64,000 nucleotides of DNA from Paenibacillus albicereus (GTDB lineage: Bacteria > Bacillota > Bacilli > Paenibacillales > Paenibacillaceae): contig NZ_CP051428.1 of NCBI RefSeq assembly GCF_012676905.1, positions 4,585,001 to 4,649,000 of the forward strand, in the 5' to 3' direction. Positions 52,038-60,932 of this stretch are shown piece by piece (position 1 is the first letter of the stretch; the number at the start of each line of letters is the position of its first letter). The notes below the pieces were generated by a model. That model was not told the DNA's origin. It was given only the letters and a program-made list of their open reading frames with translations, and ran no database searches. A program made the position numbers and the translations under genes.

Positions 52038-52913
52038 CTAGCGCCTGCGGCGGCCTCGCGCCGGCTTCGGCGCCGCGCCGGAGCGCTTCGCGCGCGATGG
52101 CTTGCGCGCGCTGCCGCTCGGCGCGGCCCGGCGCGCCGCGCCGCGTGCCGCGCGCCGGGCGGCGCCGCGGGCGGCTTTGCGCGCGCCGCCGCCCTTGGCC
52201 GCCTGGCGAGCGGCGCTGCCGGGCTTGCCCGCGGCCGGCACCGCCGTCACGCTGCCGAGCTGAGCCGGCGACGCTCCCGCTGCTGGCAGCGGCCGCCGGC
52301 CCGGACCGGGCGGGACCGCTCCCCAGCCCGGCAGCGGCCCGCCGAAGCCCGACAGTCCCGGCATGCCGCCGCCGAACGGCCCGAGGCCGGGAAACCCGAC
52401 GGGTGCGCCGCCGGGCAAAGGCGAGCCGAACGGGGGCTGCGGCTGGCTTCCGCCCTGCGCTCTTTGCCAGTTGGAATACCAGTTGTCGATCATCCCGTGG
52501 ATGTTGTAGAAATACGTGGAGCGCGGCGCGATGTCGAGATCCTGCAGGATCCGCTCGTTCAGCACGTCGGAACCGGCGTCGTGGATGCAGGCATGCAGAC
52601 GCTCGATGTAGCGGCCCAGATCGTCGGACGTGGCGAAAGACTGCGGCTGCGTGCGCACCCGCATCTCCGCGTTCACATCATAGCAGCGGCTCATGCGGAT
52701 GCCTTGAGGCACCTCGCTCCATGGCTGCACGAGATTCATGTCGTAGCCTTGAGATTGATACCAGGTCAGCACCTTGCGGATGTACTGGCGGTGAAAGCTC
52801 AGGAACCGGTCGCCCCAGCCGACCGGAGGATTGCTGTTGTCGCCGACATGGTTGGCATGATGCCAGCGGCGGTGCTCCTCCAGCAGGTCGTCGGGAAAGT
52901 TCGGAATAATCAT
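52038..52913 (-). CDS. Tyrosinase-like protein with histone H1-like basic tail
   Basis: 291 residues. Residues 1-145 resemble the tyrosinase copper core: HRRWHHANH near the N-terminus, FLSFHRQYIRKVL (compare FLPWHRxYL), an HxxxH pair in LHACIHDAG, and YFYNIHGMIDNWYSNWQ (compare FFLHHAMIDRLWxxWQ). The second CuA His, expected 9 residues before the FLSFH His, is Gly, so the CuA site may be incomplete. A Gly/Pro-rich linker (about 150-215) leads to an Ala/Lys/Arg tail (KAARGAARRAARGAARRAA) like bacterial H1-type proteins. No signal peptide. Possibly DNA- or spore-coat-associated. Confidence 0.7.
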   Translation of the reverse strand: MIIPNFPDDLLEEHRRWHHANHVGDNSNPPVGWGDRFLSFHRQYIRKVLTWYQSQGYDMNLVQPWSEVPQGIRMSRCYDVNAEMRVRTQPQSFATSDDLGRYIERLHACIHDAGSDVLNERILQDLDIAPRSTYFYNIHGMIDNWYSNWQRAQGGSQPQPPFGSPLPGGAPVGFPGLGPFGGGMPGLSGFGGPLPGWGAVPPGPGRRPLPAAGASPAQLGSVTAVPAAGKPGSAARQAAKGGGARKAARGAARRAARGAARRAAPSGSARKPSRAKRSGAAPKPARGRRRR

Positions 52914-53026
52914 CGGAAATCCTCCTAGGAAAGCCCATGCGGCTTGCTTGGCGTCTTTCCATAGGATATGTGGGGGCAGGCGGGCATGTGCCTCCCCTCC
53001 GGCTCGCCGTCCGCCGCCCTTCCGCT

Positions 53027-53530
53027 TCAGCTCCGATCGTCGTAATAGACATGCTCGGCGCGCAGCCGGCCGCCCTCGATGTCGAGCAACCCGAACGAGT
53101 AGCGGGGCTGGCGGCGCTTCTGGAGCGGCGAGCCCGGGTTGAACAGCAGCGACGGACCGTGCTGCTTGCGGTACGGCGTATGCGAGTGGCCGAAAAGAAT
53201 CAAGTCCGGCCGCTCCTCCTCGAAGCTCGAGAGCGCCTTTTGCTCCGTCCAGCGCCCCCAGCCGACGTCGCCGTGCACGATGCCGATCCGGCAGCCGGCC
53301 AGCTCCAGCAGCCGCTTGCGTCCGAAGCGCCGCACCAGCTCCGGCCCGTCGTTGTTGCCGGCGACGCCCTCTACCGGCGCGATCCGCTCCAGCAATGAGA
53401 CGGCCCGGACATGCGTCCAGTCCCCGGCATGCAGGATGAGCTCCACTCCCTGCAAGCCCCGCACGAGCTCATCCGGCAGCTTGGAGGCCGCGCCGCTCAG
53501 ATGCGTGTCGGACACGAGTCCGATCCTCAT
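53027..53530 (-). CDS. YfcE/MJ0936-type metallophosphoesterase
   Basis: 167 residues. Calcineurin-like motifs in order: GLVSDTHLS (DxH, residues 4-12), LHAGDWTH (GDxx), GNNDG (GNHD variant), HGDVGWGRW and FGHSHTPY (GHSH). This group hydrolyses phosphodiesters with Mn2+. Normally linked with a RdgB-type pyrophosphatase gene, which is not nearby here. Confidence 0.93.
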   Translation of the reverse strand: MRIGLVSDTHLSGAASKLPDELVRGLQGVELILHAGDWTHVRAVSLLERIAPVEGVAGNNDGPELVRRFGRKRLLELAGCRIGIVHGDVGWGRWTEQKALSSFEEERPDLILFGHSHTPYRKQHGPSLLFNPGSPLQKRRQPRYSFGLLDIEGGRLRAEHVYYDDRS

Positions 53531-53825
53531 GAGCCTCTCCCCCTTCTTCCCGTGATCCTTTTCCCCAGCTTATCATATCTTCGCCCGTCCCTGCAGCGGT
53601 ACGGCACGTCTTGGAAAGCGGCTCGGCACCTGGCGGCCATGCTCCGCCGGGCGACCCGATTCGGCCGAATCCCCGTCTCTGCCCGCGCAGAGCCATAGGA
53701 GGACCGCGCTGCGGGAGCCGACGATTCGCTTCGTTCGTGCGGAGCCCGGCGGTTTGGTACAATGGAGGCACCGCATGCGCGGAAAAAATCGCCGTGAAGG
53801 AGGGAACCCGCTCCGCCGGGCGCGC

Positions 53826-54110
53826 AACAGCTCCTGCTTGCAGCCTGGGCTCGCAGCTAAGCTCGCAGCTCCAGCCCGCTGTCCGAGCTCCCAGCTGCTC
53901 AGCTCGCTGCCTAAGCTTCCAGCTCCTGCTTTGCAGCTACGGCTCGCAGCCTAGGTCGAAGCTAAGCGTGCAGCTCCCGCTCGCTGCCCAAGCTCGCAGC
54001 TAAGCTTGCAGCTACGGCTCGCAGCCAAGGTCGCAGCTCAGCTCGCGACTCCGGCTCGCTGCCCAAGCTCCCAGCTCAGCTTGCAGCTTACAGCTCGCAG
54101 CCCTAACTCC
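53826..54110. repeat. AGCT-rich degenerate tandem region in the moxR leader
   Basis: About 285 bp built from 12-13-bp variants of AAGCTCGCAGCT, with a higher-order step of 75-77 bp (TCGCTGCC at 53904, 53981, 54056). A promoter-like TACAAT near 53758 and AAGGAGGG at about 53798 lie before it, and the moxR start lies after it, so it appears inserted into a 5' untranslated region. No gene is seen from 53531 to 54145. Confidence 0.75.
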
Positions 54111-54145
54111 AAGCCTGCTGCCCCAGCCCGGCGGAACGGTACGCC

Positions 54146-55447
54146 ATGACCTCAATGATCGCCTTGACCAACAAGCTGCGCGAAGCGATGTCCCATCTGG
54201 AGAACCGCTTCCAGGAACGCGAGGAGCTGATCCGCGTCCTCCTGCTGGCGATGATGAGCGGCGAAAGCCTGCTGCTCGTCGGGCCTCCCGGCTCCGCCAA
54301 ATCGCAGCTCGCCCGCGCCGCCGCCTCCCTGCTCGGCACGAGCCGCAGCTTCGACTACCTGCTGACCCGCTTCACCTCGCCGGACGAGCTGTTCGGCCCC
54401 GTGTCGCTCCAGCAGCTCAAGCAGGACCGCTACATCCGCCAGACCCGGGGCTTCCTGCCGGACGCCGAGGTCGCCTTCCTCGACGAGATCTTCAAGGCGA
54501 GCAGCGCCATCCTGAACTCCTTGCTCACGCTGCTCAACGAGCGCCGCTTCCACAACGGCGCGGAGGCGCAGCCGGTGCCGCTGCTGACGCTGATCGCCGC
54601 TTCCAACGAGCTGCCGGAGGAGCAGGAAGGGCTGGCCGCGCTGTACGACCGCTTCCTGTTCCGCTACGAGACGCGCTACCTGCAGCAGATCGCGAGCTTC
54701 GAGCGCATGTTCCAGGCTCCGGAGGGCCCCCCGCCGGCGCTGCTCGATCCCGCGACGCTCAAGCAGGTGCAGGAGCGCGCCCGCGAGGCGCGCCTGCCCG
54801 AGCCCGTGCTCGTGATGCTGTTCCGGCTCAAGACGCTGCTGGAGGAAAAGGAATACGTGCTCTCCGACCGCCGCTGGCGCCGCATCGGCCGCACCTGGCA
54901 GATCAGCGCGGCGATCCATGGCCGTGGCGAAGTCAGCGTCTGGGATACGGTGCTCACGCCGCATCTGCTGTGGGACTTTCCCGAGGACCTGGAGGAGCTG
55001 CGCGGCTTGTTCGCGGAGGCCTGGCAGGAGCTGCTCGCCAAGGAGCTGGAAAAGGAGCTGCCCCTCTCGGCGTACCGCGAGACGCTGCGCCGCTGGCTGG
55101 ACAAGGAGGACGAGCTGAGCGGCTTCCAGTTCCGCAAGGAGGTCGGCGGCTCGCTCGGCGCCGGCCAGTCGGAACGCCTCAAGGGCCAGCTGGACGAAGC
55201 CCGCGCCGAGCTGGAGGAGACCGCCCGCTCGCTGCAGGGCCGGCTGACCGCCTGGCAGGAGCGGGAGAAGCAGCTTCCGGCATGGATCGCCGCGCAGTCG
55301 GTGTTCGTCCTTTACCCCGATGAATATGCCGTCCGCTTCACGCGGCTGCGCATCCAGGGCGAGAAGCTGCTGCAGCAGGTGCAGGGGCTTTACCGCAGCC
55401 TGTTCGACAAGGACATCCCGGGCATCGCCTACGACTACACGCTGTAA
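54146..55447 (+). CDS. MoxR-family AAA ATPase (RavA-like)
   Basis: 433 residues; ATG 54146 or 54155, both without a good ribosome binding site. Walker A GPPGSAKSQLAR (about 48), Walker B VAFLDEIFKAS (about 115), sensor-1 ASNELPEE and an Arg finger region follow; a helical C-terminal extension (about 330-420) is coiled-coil rich (ELEETARSLQGRL). It resembles RavA more than the short MoxR proteins. It should remodel a partner complex together with the VWA protein encoded 72 bp downstream. Confidence 0.9.
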   Translation: MTSMIALTNKLREAMSHLENRFQEREELIRVLLLAMMSGESLLLVGPPGSAKSQLARAAASLLGTSRSFDYLLTRFTSPDELFGPVSLQQLKQDRYIRQTRGFLPDAEVAFLDEIFKASSAILNSLLTLLNERRFHNGAEAQPVPLLTLIAASNELPEEQEGLAALYDRFLFRYETRYLQQIASFERMFQAPEGPPPALLDPATLKQVQERAREARLPEPVLVMLFRLKTLLEEKEYVLSDRRWRRIGRTWQISAAIHGRGEVSVWDTVLTPHLLWDFPEDLEELRGLFAEAWQELLAKELEKELPLSAYRETLRRWLDKEDELSGFQFRKEVGGSLGAGQSERLKGQLDEARAELEETARSLQGRLTAWQEREKQLPAWIAAQSVFVLYPDEYAVRFTRLRIQGEKLLQQVQGLYRSLFDKDIPGIAYDYTL

Positions 55448-55519
55448 CGTACCGCCCGCGCGCCTGGCAGCCCGCTGCCGCGCGCCTCGCCCGACCGACA
55501 TGGACAAGGAGGAATCCGC

Positions 55520-57265
55520 ATGCTCATCCGCTGCGCGCGCGTCGACCGCTATCAGTTCGACGGCTTCGTCCGCTCCTCCCGCACCGCGCGCGAGTGGATG
55601 CGGGAAGCCGAGCGCCAGGTGCCGTGGTTCGATCTGGAGCTGTTCGCCGACTTTTTCATGAGCTTCTATCTGCCCGATCCCGCCTTCGAGCATCCGGCCG
55701 GCGGCGATCCGTTCCATCGCTGGATGCTGACCGCCCTGAGGCGCCAGCACTACTACCGCGAGATCCATCCCCGCACCGTCCACGAGGTCAACGCTTCCTT
55801 CAAGACCGCGCTCAAGGCGCTCATGTGGCTGACGGAATCGTACGAGGAGGAAGCCCGCCGGCGCGAGCGCGAAAAGCGCCCGATCGCGGGCGCCGGCCAG
55901 CAGGAGCAAGGCCGGGGGAGCGAGGAGGAGTCCGGGGAGCTGCGCGAGCGGCTGACGGACAAGCAGCTGCAGCAGCTGGAGCTCGTCGGCTACCGGCTCC
56001 AGCAGGGCAAGCGCGCGGCCGAGGACAACCAGCGCGCGCAGGACGCGCGGCCGCTCGACCTCGAGGAGCTGGCCGCGCTGCGCCGCCGCGTCGAAGAGCT
56101 GCGCGAGGCGATGCGCACCGACTTCGTGCGCCGGGACAAGCATCGCGCCAAGCTCGCCAAGGCGGAGCAGGAGCTCGGCCAGCAGGAGCGGCGGCTCTCC
56201 CGCGTCACCGCTCGCGAGGCGGCGGCGATGCAGCGGCTCGAGGACGAGCTCGGCGGCTGGCTCGCCGAGTCGCTGCGCGGCTCGCTGAGCCGCGAGGAAT
56301 CGGACAGCGGCGATGTCCATGCGCTGCTGCAGGCGAGCCAGCGGCTGGCGAACCGGCGCTGGGGCAGCGAGCTCGGCCGGCTGCGCCGGCAGACGTACGA
56401 GCAGTACGCCATGTGGGTCGAGCGGCTGCGCGGCCGCAAGGATCTGCTCGCCTTTCTCGAGGAGGTCGGACGCCAGCTGCATGCGTTCAAGGCCGCGCGC
56501 AAGCAGGCCGCTTCCCGCCGCGCTCCCGAGGCGCGCGGCGGCCTCGAGCTGTCGGGCGACATCGCCCGCATGCTGCCGTCCGAAGCGAGCCTGCTCGCCG
56601 ATCCCGACTACGAGCCGTACTTCCTCATGCGCTGGCTCGACCGCAAGCTGCTCACCTATGCGCCCGAAGGACGCGAGGAGGAGCCGCAGCGCGGGCCGGT
56701 CATCTGCATGGTCGATACGTCCCACTCGATGCGCGGAGCCAAGCTCCGGCTCGCCCAGGCGTTCACGGCGGCGTTCGCCGCCTTCACGCTCGGCGAGCGG
56801 CGCGACTTCACGCTGCTGCTGTTCGGCGCCAAGGGCGAAGTGCTGGAGCATCGCCTTCACCACCAGCGTCCGGACTGGGATAAATTCTACGAGCTCTCGC
56901 AGCTGGCCTATGGAGGCGGCACCAACTTCGACGCGCCGATCGCCCGCGGCATCGAGCTCGTGCAGGGCGCGCGCGGCTTCGCCGCGGCCGACTTCGTCCT
57001 GCTGACCGACGGCGTCGGCGAGGTGACGCCTCCCTATCGGGAGCGGCTGGCCGCGCTCGCCCAGCGCCGAGGCGTCCGCCTTCATACGCTGATTTTCGGC
57101 TCGCCGCGCCAGCATCTGGCCCGTCCGTACGACATCGCCGGCATCTCCCATCGGATCCGCTTCGCGGCCGTGTGGGAAGGCGCCGATCCGGCGGCGGCGG
57201 ACCTGCTGCTGGACGTGTTCTCTCCCCGTCGGCCCGCGCCGGCGCCTGCCGCGCGGCGGCGCTGA
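55520..57265 (+). CDS. VWA-domain protein, ViaA-like partner of the MoxR ATPase
   Basis: 581 residues; AAGGAGG-type site before ATG 55520. N-terminal helical region (1-360) with a highly charged coiled coil, and a C-terminal VWA domain (about 385-570) with an intact MIDAS: DTSHSM (DxSxS), the Thr in GGTNFD and the Asp in LLTDGVGE. The order and architecture match the RavA-ViaA pair of enterobacteria. A basic, Pro/Ala-rich tail (RRPAPAPAARRR) ends the protein. Likely a chaperone-like module; clients unknown. Confidence 0.88.
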   Translation: MLIRCARVDRYQFDGFVRSSRTAREWMREAERQVPWFDLELFADFFMSFYLPDPAFEHPAGGDPFHRWMLTALRRQHYYREIHPRTVHEVNASFKTALKALMWLTESYEEEARRREREKRPIAGAGQQEQGRGSEEESGELRERLTDKQLQQLELVGYRLQQGKRAAEDNQRAQDARPLDLEELAALRRRVEELREAMRTDFVRRDKHRAKLAKAEQELGQQERRLSRVTAREAAAMQRLEDELGGWLAESLRGSLSREESDSGDVHALLQASQRLANRRWGSELGRLRRQTYEQYAMWVERLRGRKDLLAFLEEVGRQLHAFKAARKQAASRRAPEARGGLELSGDIARMLPSEASLLADPDYEPYFLMRWLDRKLLTYAPEGREEEPQRGPVICMVDTSHSMRGAKLRLAQAFTAAFAAFTLGERRDFTLLLFGAKGEVLEHRLHHQRPDWDKFYELSQLAYGGGTNFDAPIARGIELVQGARGFAAADFVLLTDGVGEVTPPYRERLAALAQRRGVRLHTLIFGSPRQHLARPYDIAGISHRIRFAAVWEGADPAAADLLLDVFSPRRPAPAPAARRR

Positions 57266-57283
57266 CAGCCGCCGACGCCAAAA

Positions 57284-57318
57284 AGGAGCGCGTCCCGGCC
57301 GGGCCGGTCCGCGCTCCT
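57284..57318 (-). terminator. Terminator of the small membrane peptide gene
   Basis: AGGAGCGCG pairs with CGCGCTCCT around a GGCC-rich loop; on the minus strand it is followed by TTTTTGG. Confidence 0.75.
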
Positions 57319-57383
57319 GAACGATCGGGAAGCAATATCATGCCATCAAGCCGTATCGGCAGCGATTGGGCCCGCCTCCGCTC

Positions 57384-57491
57384 TCAGCGGAGATGGACGA
57401 CGAGCCAGGCGGCGCAAGCGGCCCAGAAAGGCAGCGCTAGCGCCAAGCCGTTGAGCAAGCCGATCCACAGCTGTCCTTCTCTCCGTATCAT
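57384..57491 (-). CDS. 35-residue single-pass membrane peptide
   Basis: Starts MIRREGQLWIGLLNGLALAL; AAGGAGAG lies 7 nt before ATG 57491. A short basic head, one long hydrophobic helix (LWIGLLNGLALALPFWAACAAWLVV) and a terminal HLR. It has its own ribosome binding site and a terminator at 57284-57318, so it looks genuine. Family unknown; it resembles the small accessory subunits or regulators of membrane complexes in general design only. Confidence 0.65.
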   Translation of the reverse strand: MIRREGQLWIGLLNGLALALPFWAACAAWLVVHLR

Positions 57492-57688
57492 GGCGCATCT
57501 CTCCTTCGATTCATGGCTTCCCGCTTCCAGTATGGCCCGGGATGAGCTTCGGCAGACCGGGCCACGGCATCGCGCACGACCGGTTTTGCGTCAATACCCG
57601 ATTAAGCGCTTCCAAAAACGCCGGCGGCAGAGGCGTCGCTATCGATGGAGCCGCTCATGATGAACGATATGCAAAGGAGGACCCGAAT

Positions 57689-57949
57689 ATGCTATGCCGA
57701 AGCGGATGCGCGGCCTGCTGCATCGCCGCCTCCATCTCCTCGCCGATTCCCGGCTTGCCGGAAGGCAAGCCCGCCGGGATGCCTTGTCCGCAGCTGCTGC
57801 CGGACCTGCGCTGCGCCATCTTCGGCCGTCCGGAGCGGCCGGCTGTCTGCTCGGAGCTTAGGCCCGAGCCGGAGATGTGCGGCGGCAGCCGAGACGCGGC
57901 GCTCGCCTATTTGGAGCGGCTGGAGCGGGCGACCGCGCCGGCGCGCTGA
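57689..57949 (+). CDS. YkgJ-family cysteine cluster protein
   Basis: 86 residues; AAAGGAGG 8 nt before ATG 57689, an ideal site. Cysteines in SGCAACCIAASISSPIPG, MPCPQLL, LRCAIFGRPERPAVC and EMCG follow the YkgJ/zinc-or-iron-cluster pattern; the SSPIPGxPxGKPAG and IFGRPxRPxVC blocks are typical of the short Gram-positive members. Probable metal or Fe-S binding; role unknown. Confidence 0.9.
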   Translation: MLCRSGCAACCIAASISSPIPGLPEGKPAGMPCPQLLPDLRCAIFGRPERPAVCSELRPEPEMCGGSRDAALAYLERLERATAPAR

Positions 57950-58157
57950 ACGACGGGCTGCCGCTTGGCCAAGAGCGCTTGCGGCGCTTCCTTGCGGCGG
58001 CTCGAGGCAAGCGGCTTATTCGGTTCGGCCGAACGCGATTCCAAGCCGCAGTGCGGCATCCGCGAACCTTTTCCGAAAACATAAAAAAAACGCCGCTCCC
58101 GGTACAGGCCGAAAGCAACGTTTTTGCGAAGGGAATGAATCCTTGCGTGTAAGTGAA

Positions 58158-58233
<76 letters not shown>

Positions 58234-58296
58234 AAGCTATGTTCATGTCGTTCGCGTCTTGCTTGTCCAGCGGTTTTCCTCAGCGGCGACTTTTAT

Positions 58297-58325
58297 AGAA
58301 TACCGAATCACGCGAATAATGTCAA
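58297..58325 (-). promoter_or_regulatory. Promoter of the tRNA-Thr gene
   Basis: On the minus strand a perfect TTGACA (58320-58325) is 17 bp from TATTCT (58297-58302), about 65 bp upstream of the tRNA. Confidence 0.8.
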
Positions 58326-58442
58326 GCAGTTGTCGAATGATCGTCGGCTTTGAAATTGTGACGGTTTTTTGTCCGGGATTGATGGTTATGCTGTTGGGGT
58401 AAAAAGAAAAGAGAACGACTATCAGATCGGAGGCGCATGGCA

Positions 58443-58877
58443 ATGCCCTATTCCAAAATCTTGGTCGGTTATGACGGTTCGGAGCAGTCGGTGCGGGCGC
58501 TGCGCTCCGCCATCGAGCTGGCCTCCACCTTCAAGACGATGCTCGAAGTGATCCATGCCTACAACGCGGCGCCGGTCATCATCGGCGAGGCGGTCGCCGC
58601 CTCCCCGCCAGCGGGCACGGAATCGCTGCGGCTCGAGGCCGAGACGGTCGCCGCGGAAGCGCGCACGATCATCGCCTCGGCGACCGACGTGCCGATTGAA
58701 GTCATGATTACTGAAGGCGATCCCGGCAAGCGCATCGTCGGACTCGCGGAGGATCGCGGGGCCGACCTGATCGTAGTCGGCAGCCACGGCAAGGGCGGCT
58801 TCAAGGAGCTGTTCACCGGAAGCGTCAGCCATTACGTGACTCAGCATGCCCGAGTGCCCGTGCTGGTCGTCAAATAA
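58443..58877 (+). CDS. Universal stress protein (UspA family)
   Basis: 144 residues from ATG 58443, which is 9 nt from GGAGG; ATG 58437 is too close. N-terminal ILVGYDGSEQS, and the ATP-binding signature GSHGKGGFKELFTGSVSHYV (G-x2-G-x9-GS) near the C-terminus, then VPVLVVK. Cytosolic ATP-binding stress protein. Monocistronic, closed by a shared terminator. Confidence 0.95.
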   Translation: MPYSKILVGYDGSEQSVRALRSAIELASTFKTMLEVIHAYNAAPVIIGEAVAASPPAGTESLRLEAETVAAEARTIIASATDVPIEVMITEGDPGKRIVGLAEDRGADLIVVGSHGKGGFKELFTGSVSHYVTQHARVPVLVVK

Positions 58878-58905
58878 TCCGCCAGCAGGCGAAAAGCAGC
58901 AGGCG

Positions 58906-58941
58906 AAAAGGCCGCCTCCTTCAACCGGGAGGCGGCCTTTT
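58906..58941. terminator. Bidirectional terminator
   Basis: AAAAGGCCGCCTCC pairs with GGAGGCGGCCTTTT; it serves uspA (+) and the sensor kinase (-). Confidence 0.92.
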
Positions 58942-58949
58942 CCCGCGCT

Positions 58950-60347
58950 TTACTCCAGACGGGCCGGAAGCACGAGCGAGAAGCGGCTGCCCTCCCCTTT
59001 GACGCTCTCCAGCTCCAGCCGTCCTCCCAGCAGCTCCGCCAGCTGCAGGCTGATCGACAGTCCAAGCCCGGTGCCTCCATAGGTGCGGGTGACGGCTCCG
59101 TCCGCCTGACGGAACGCTTCGAAGATCAGCTCATGCTTGTCCGGATCGATGCCGATCCCGCTGTCCACGACGTCGAACCGCAGCCATGGCTCGCGTCCGG
59201 CCGCCGGCTCTGCCCGCACGGCCAGCATGACGCCGCCGGCATCCGTGAACTTGATCGCATTGGCCAGCAAGTTCCGCAGGATCTGCCGGATGCGGTGCGG
59301 GTCCGTCAGCATCAGAGCCGGAGCATCCGGATCGGCCTCGACGTCGAAGCGCAGCTCCTTGCGGCGCGCCTGAGGCTCGAACTGCAGCTGAAGCGACTGC
59401 ATCAGCTCGAGCGTCGACAGCGGCTCGACCTGGATCGCCAGCTTGCCCGCCTCGACCCGGGACAGATCGAGGATGTCCTCGATCTGCTGCAGCAGCTCCA
59501 GGCCGGCGGCATGGATCATCGCGCCGTGCCTCCGCTCCTCCTCGGTCCGCCGCTCGTCCTCGTGGTCTCCGATCAGCTCCGAGAGCAGCAGGATGCTGTT
59601 GAGGGGCGTCTTGAGCTCATGCGACATATTGGCCAAAAATTCCGACTTGTACTTGGAAGCGAGCCGCAGCTCCGCCGCCTGCTGTTCGAGCTCATGCTTC
59701 GCCGCGCCCAGCTCCCCGGTCTGCCGCCGAAGCGCGGCGTTCTTGACGCCGAGCTCCCGCATCCGGTCCTGCTCCCGGCTGAATTCGCGGACCATGTAGA
59801 CGAAAAACCCGCTCAGCAGCACGGAAAGCGGAAACGTGAGCGGAAAGAAGCCGGTCCAGTAGACCTCGAACGGGATGATGCCGAACAGGGAAATGTTGAT
59901 GCTGTTCAGCAGATTGCCGCCGAAGATCACGATGGCCGCCTGCAAGGAAAAGGGGAAGTCCCGCTTCCGGAACCACGCATTGGCGACCGCTCCGACGAGG
60001 CCCAGCAGAGCCAGGTTGCCGAAGCCGACCCATGCGGCGGGGGCGATGCCGAACAGAAGGCGGCCGGCTCCGATGCCGAGCCCGATCAGACCGACGGCCC
60101 AAGGCGATCGGAACGTGAGCACCGCCAGGAGCAGCGGAACCTGCCGCAGGTCGAACAGCACCTCGTCGCTGAGACGCAGTCCGAACCCCATCGTCAGGAT
60201 GCCGGAGGCGATGAAGACAAGCGCCGATACGGCCTGCTGCGCGGCCGGACGGATGCGGTGGAAAAACAGCTTGTACCCGAGATTGAACAGGTAGGCGGCC
60301 GTGACGAGCAGGCTGATATTCGTGAAGAATACTTTGAGAAACGCCAC
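58950..60347 (-). CDS. LytS-type membrane sensor histidine kinase
   Basis: 465 residues from a GTG at 60347, chosen for AGGAGG 5 nt upstream; a longer ATG frame starts in a Arg-rich, unsupported stretch. A 5-6 helix sensor (about 1-180) resembles the 5TM-5TMR_LYT domain: LGYKLFFHRIRP, FGLRLSDEVLFDLRQVP, GAGRLLFG. A coiled coil is followed by HisKA (FLANMSHELKTPLNSILLLS) and HATPase (NLLANAIKFTD, DSGIGIDPDK, GGTGLGLSISLQL), as in phosphorelay kinases. No regulator gene is adjacent. Confidence 0.88.
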   Translation of the reverse strand: MAFLKVFFTNISLLVTAAYLFNLGYKLFFHRIRPAAQQAVSALVFIASGILTMGFGLRLSDEVLFDLRQVPLLLAVLTFRSPWAVGLIGLGIGAGRLLFGIAPAAWVGFGNLALLGLVGAVANAWFRKRDFPFSLQAAIVIFGGNLLNSINISLFGIIPFEVYWTGFFPLTFPLSVLLSGFFVYMVREFSREQDRMRELGVKNAALRRQTGELGAAKHELEQQAAELRLASKYKSEFLANMSHELKTPLNSILLLSELIGDHEDERRTEEERRHGAMIHAAGLELLQQIEDILDLSRVEAGKLAIQVEPLSTLELMQSLQLQFEPQARRKELRFDVEADPDAPALMLTDPHRIRQILRNLLANAIKFTDAGGVMLAVRAEPAAGREPWLRFDVVDSGIGIDPDKHELIFEAFRQADGAVTRTYGGTGLGLSISLQLAELLGGRLELESVKGEGSRFSLVLPARLE

Positions 60348-60625
60348 TTTGGCCTCCTGGATACCCGTAATAACCTGAATACCGTTTATTGTACAGGATG
60401 GCTGCGATTTGCGACACCGCGACCGTCCCTCGCGCCGTCCAATCGGTTCTCCCCTGCCGATAGGCCTCACGATTTCGCGGAAAATGTCGAAGAAATAGGT
60501 AGGAAGACTCAACCTTTGCTGGCGCAAGTTGAATATTGTCCCGAATCTTTCATATTCTATTCATCCGTTTAATGTAAAATGAGAAAGAGAAGAAGCTTAC
60601 TATGACCAAGGGGGTGCATCGCCAT

Positions 60626-60844
60626 ATGATGAAGTCGATTACGTATAAAAACCGGTCCGTTCCCGTCTTCTACCCCCCGGGACAAGAAGCAGCGGTTCGG
60701 CTGCTGCCCGACAAGCTCAAGGAGTACGAGCTCGATTTCGATTTTCGCAGGCGCTGGAAGCGGATCGCCTCGGTCGAGATGAGCCGCGACGTGGCGATCT
60801 TCCAATACAATGACGGCACGAAGCTGTATCTGGAGGTCGGCTGA
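60626..60844 (+). CDS. Small conserved-looking protein, unknown
   Basis: 72 residues from ATG 60626 (60602 and 60629 possible; AAGGGGGTG lies upstream of 60626). Mixed alpha/beta composition with Tyr/Lys-rich strands (SITYKNRSVPVFYPPG; VAIFQYNDGTKLYLEVG). No signal or membrane segment. A strong terminator follows, so it is an independent gene. Family not recognised. Confidence 0.65.
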   Translation: MMKSITYKNRSVPVFYPPGQEAAVRLLPDKLKEYELDFDFRRRWKRIASVEMSRDVAIFQYNDGTKLYLEVG

Positions 60845-60881
60845 GCCGCCCCTCCGGCCCTTCGTTTTCCCGTCATGACCG

Positions 60882-60920
60882 AAAAAAGCTGCTCTCCGGC
60901 GGACCGGAGGCAGCTTTTTT
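60882..60920. terminator. Bidirectional terminator
   Basis: AAAAAAGCTGC-TCTCCGG pairs with CCGGAG-GCAGCTTTTTT; it serves the small gene (+) and the aldo/keto reductase (-). Confidence 0.92.
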
Positions 60921-60932
60921 GTCCTGTTCGCT

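Noticed and set aside
54152-57151. A 999-residue minus-strand protein opposite the MoxR/VWA genes
   Set aside because: It is the antisense of two clearly conserved genes; long antisense frames are expected at this GC content and codon bias. The same applies to large frames opposite GH3, PPDK and GH31.
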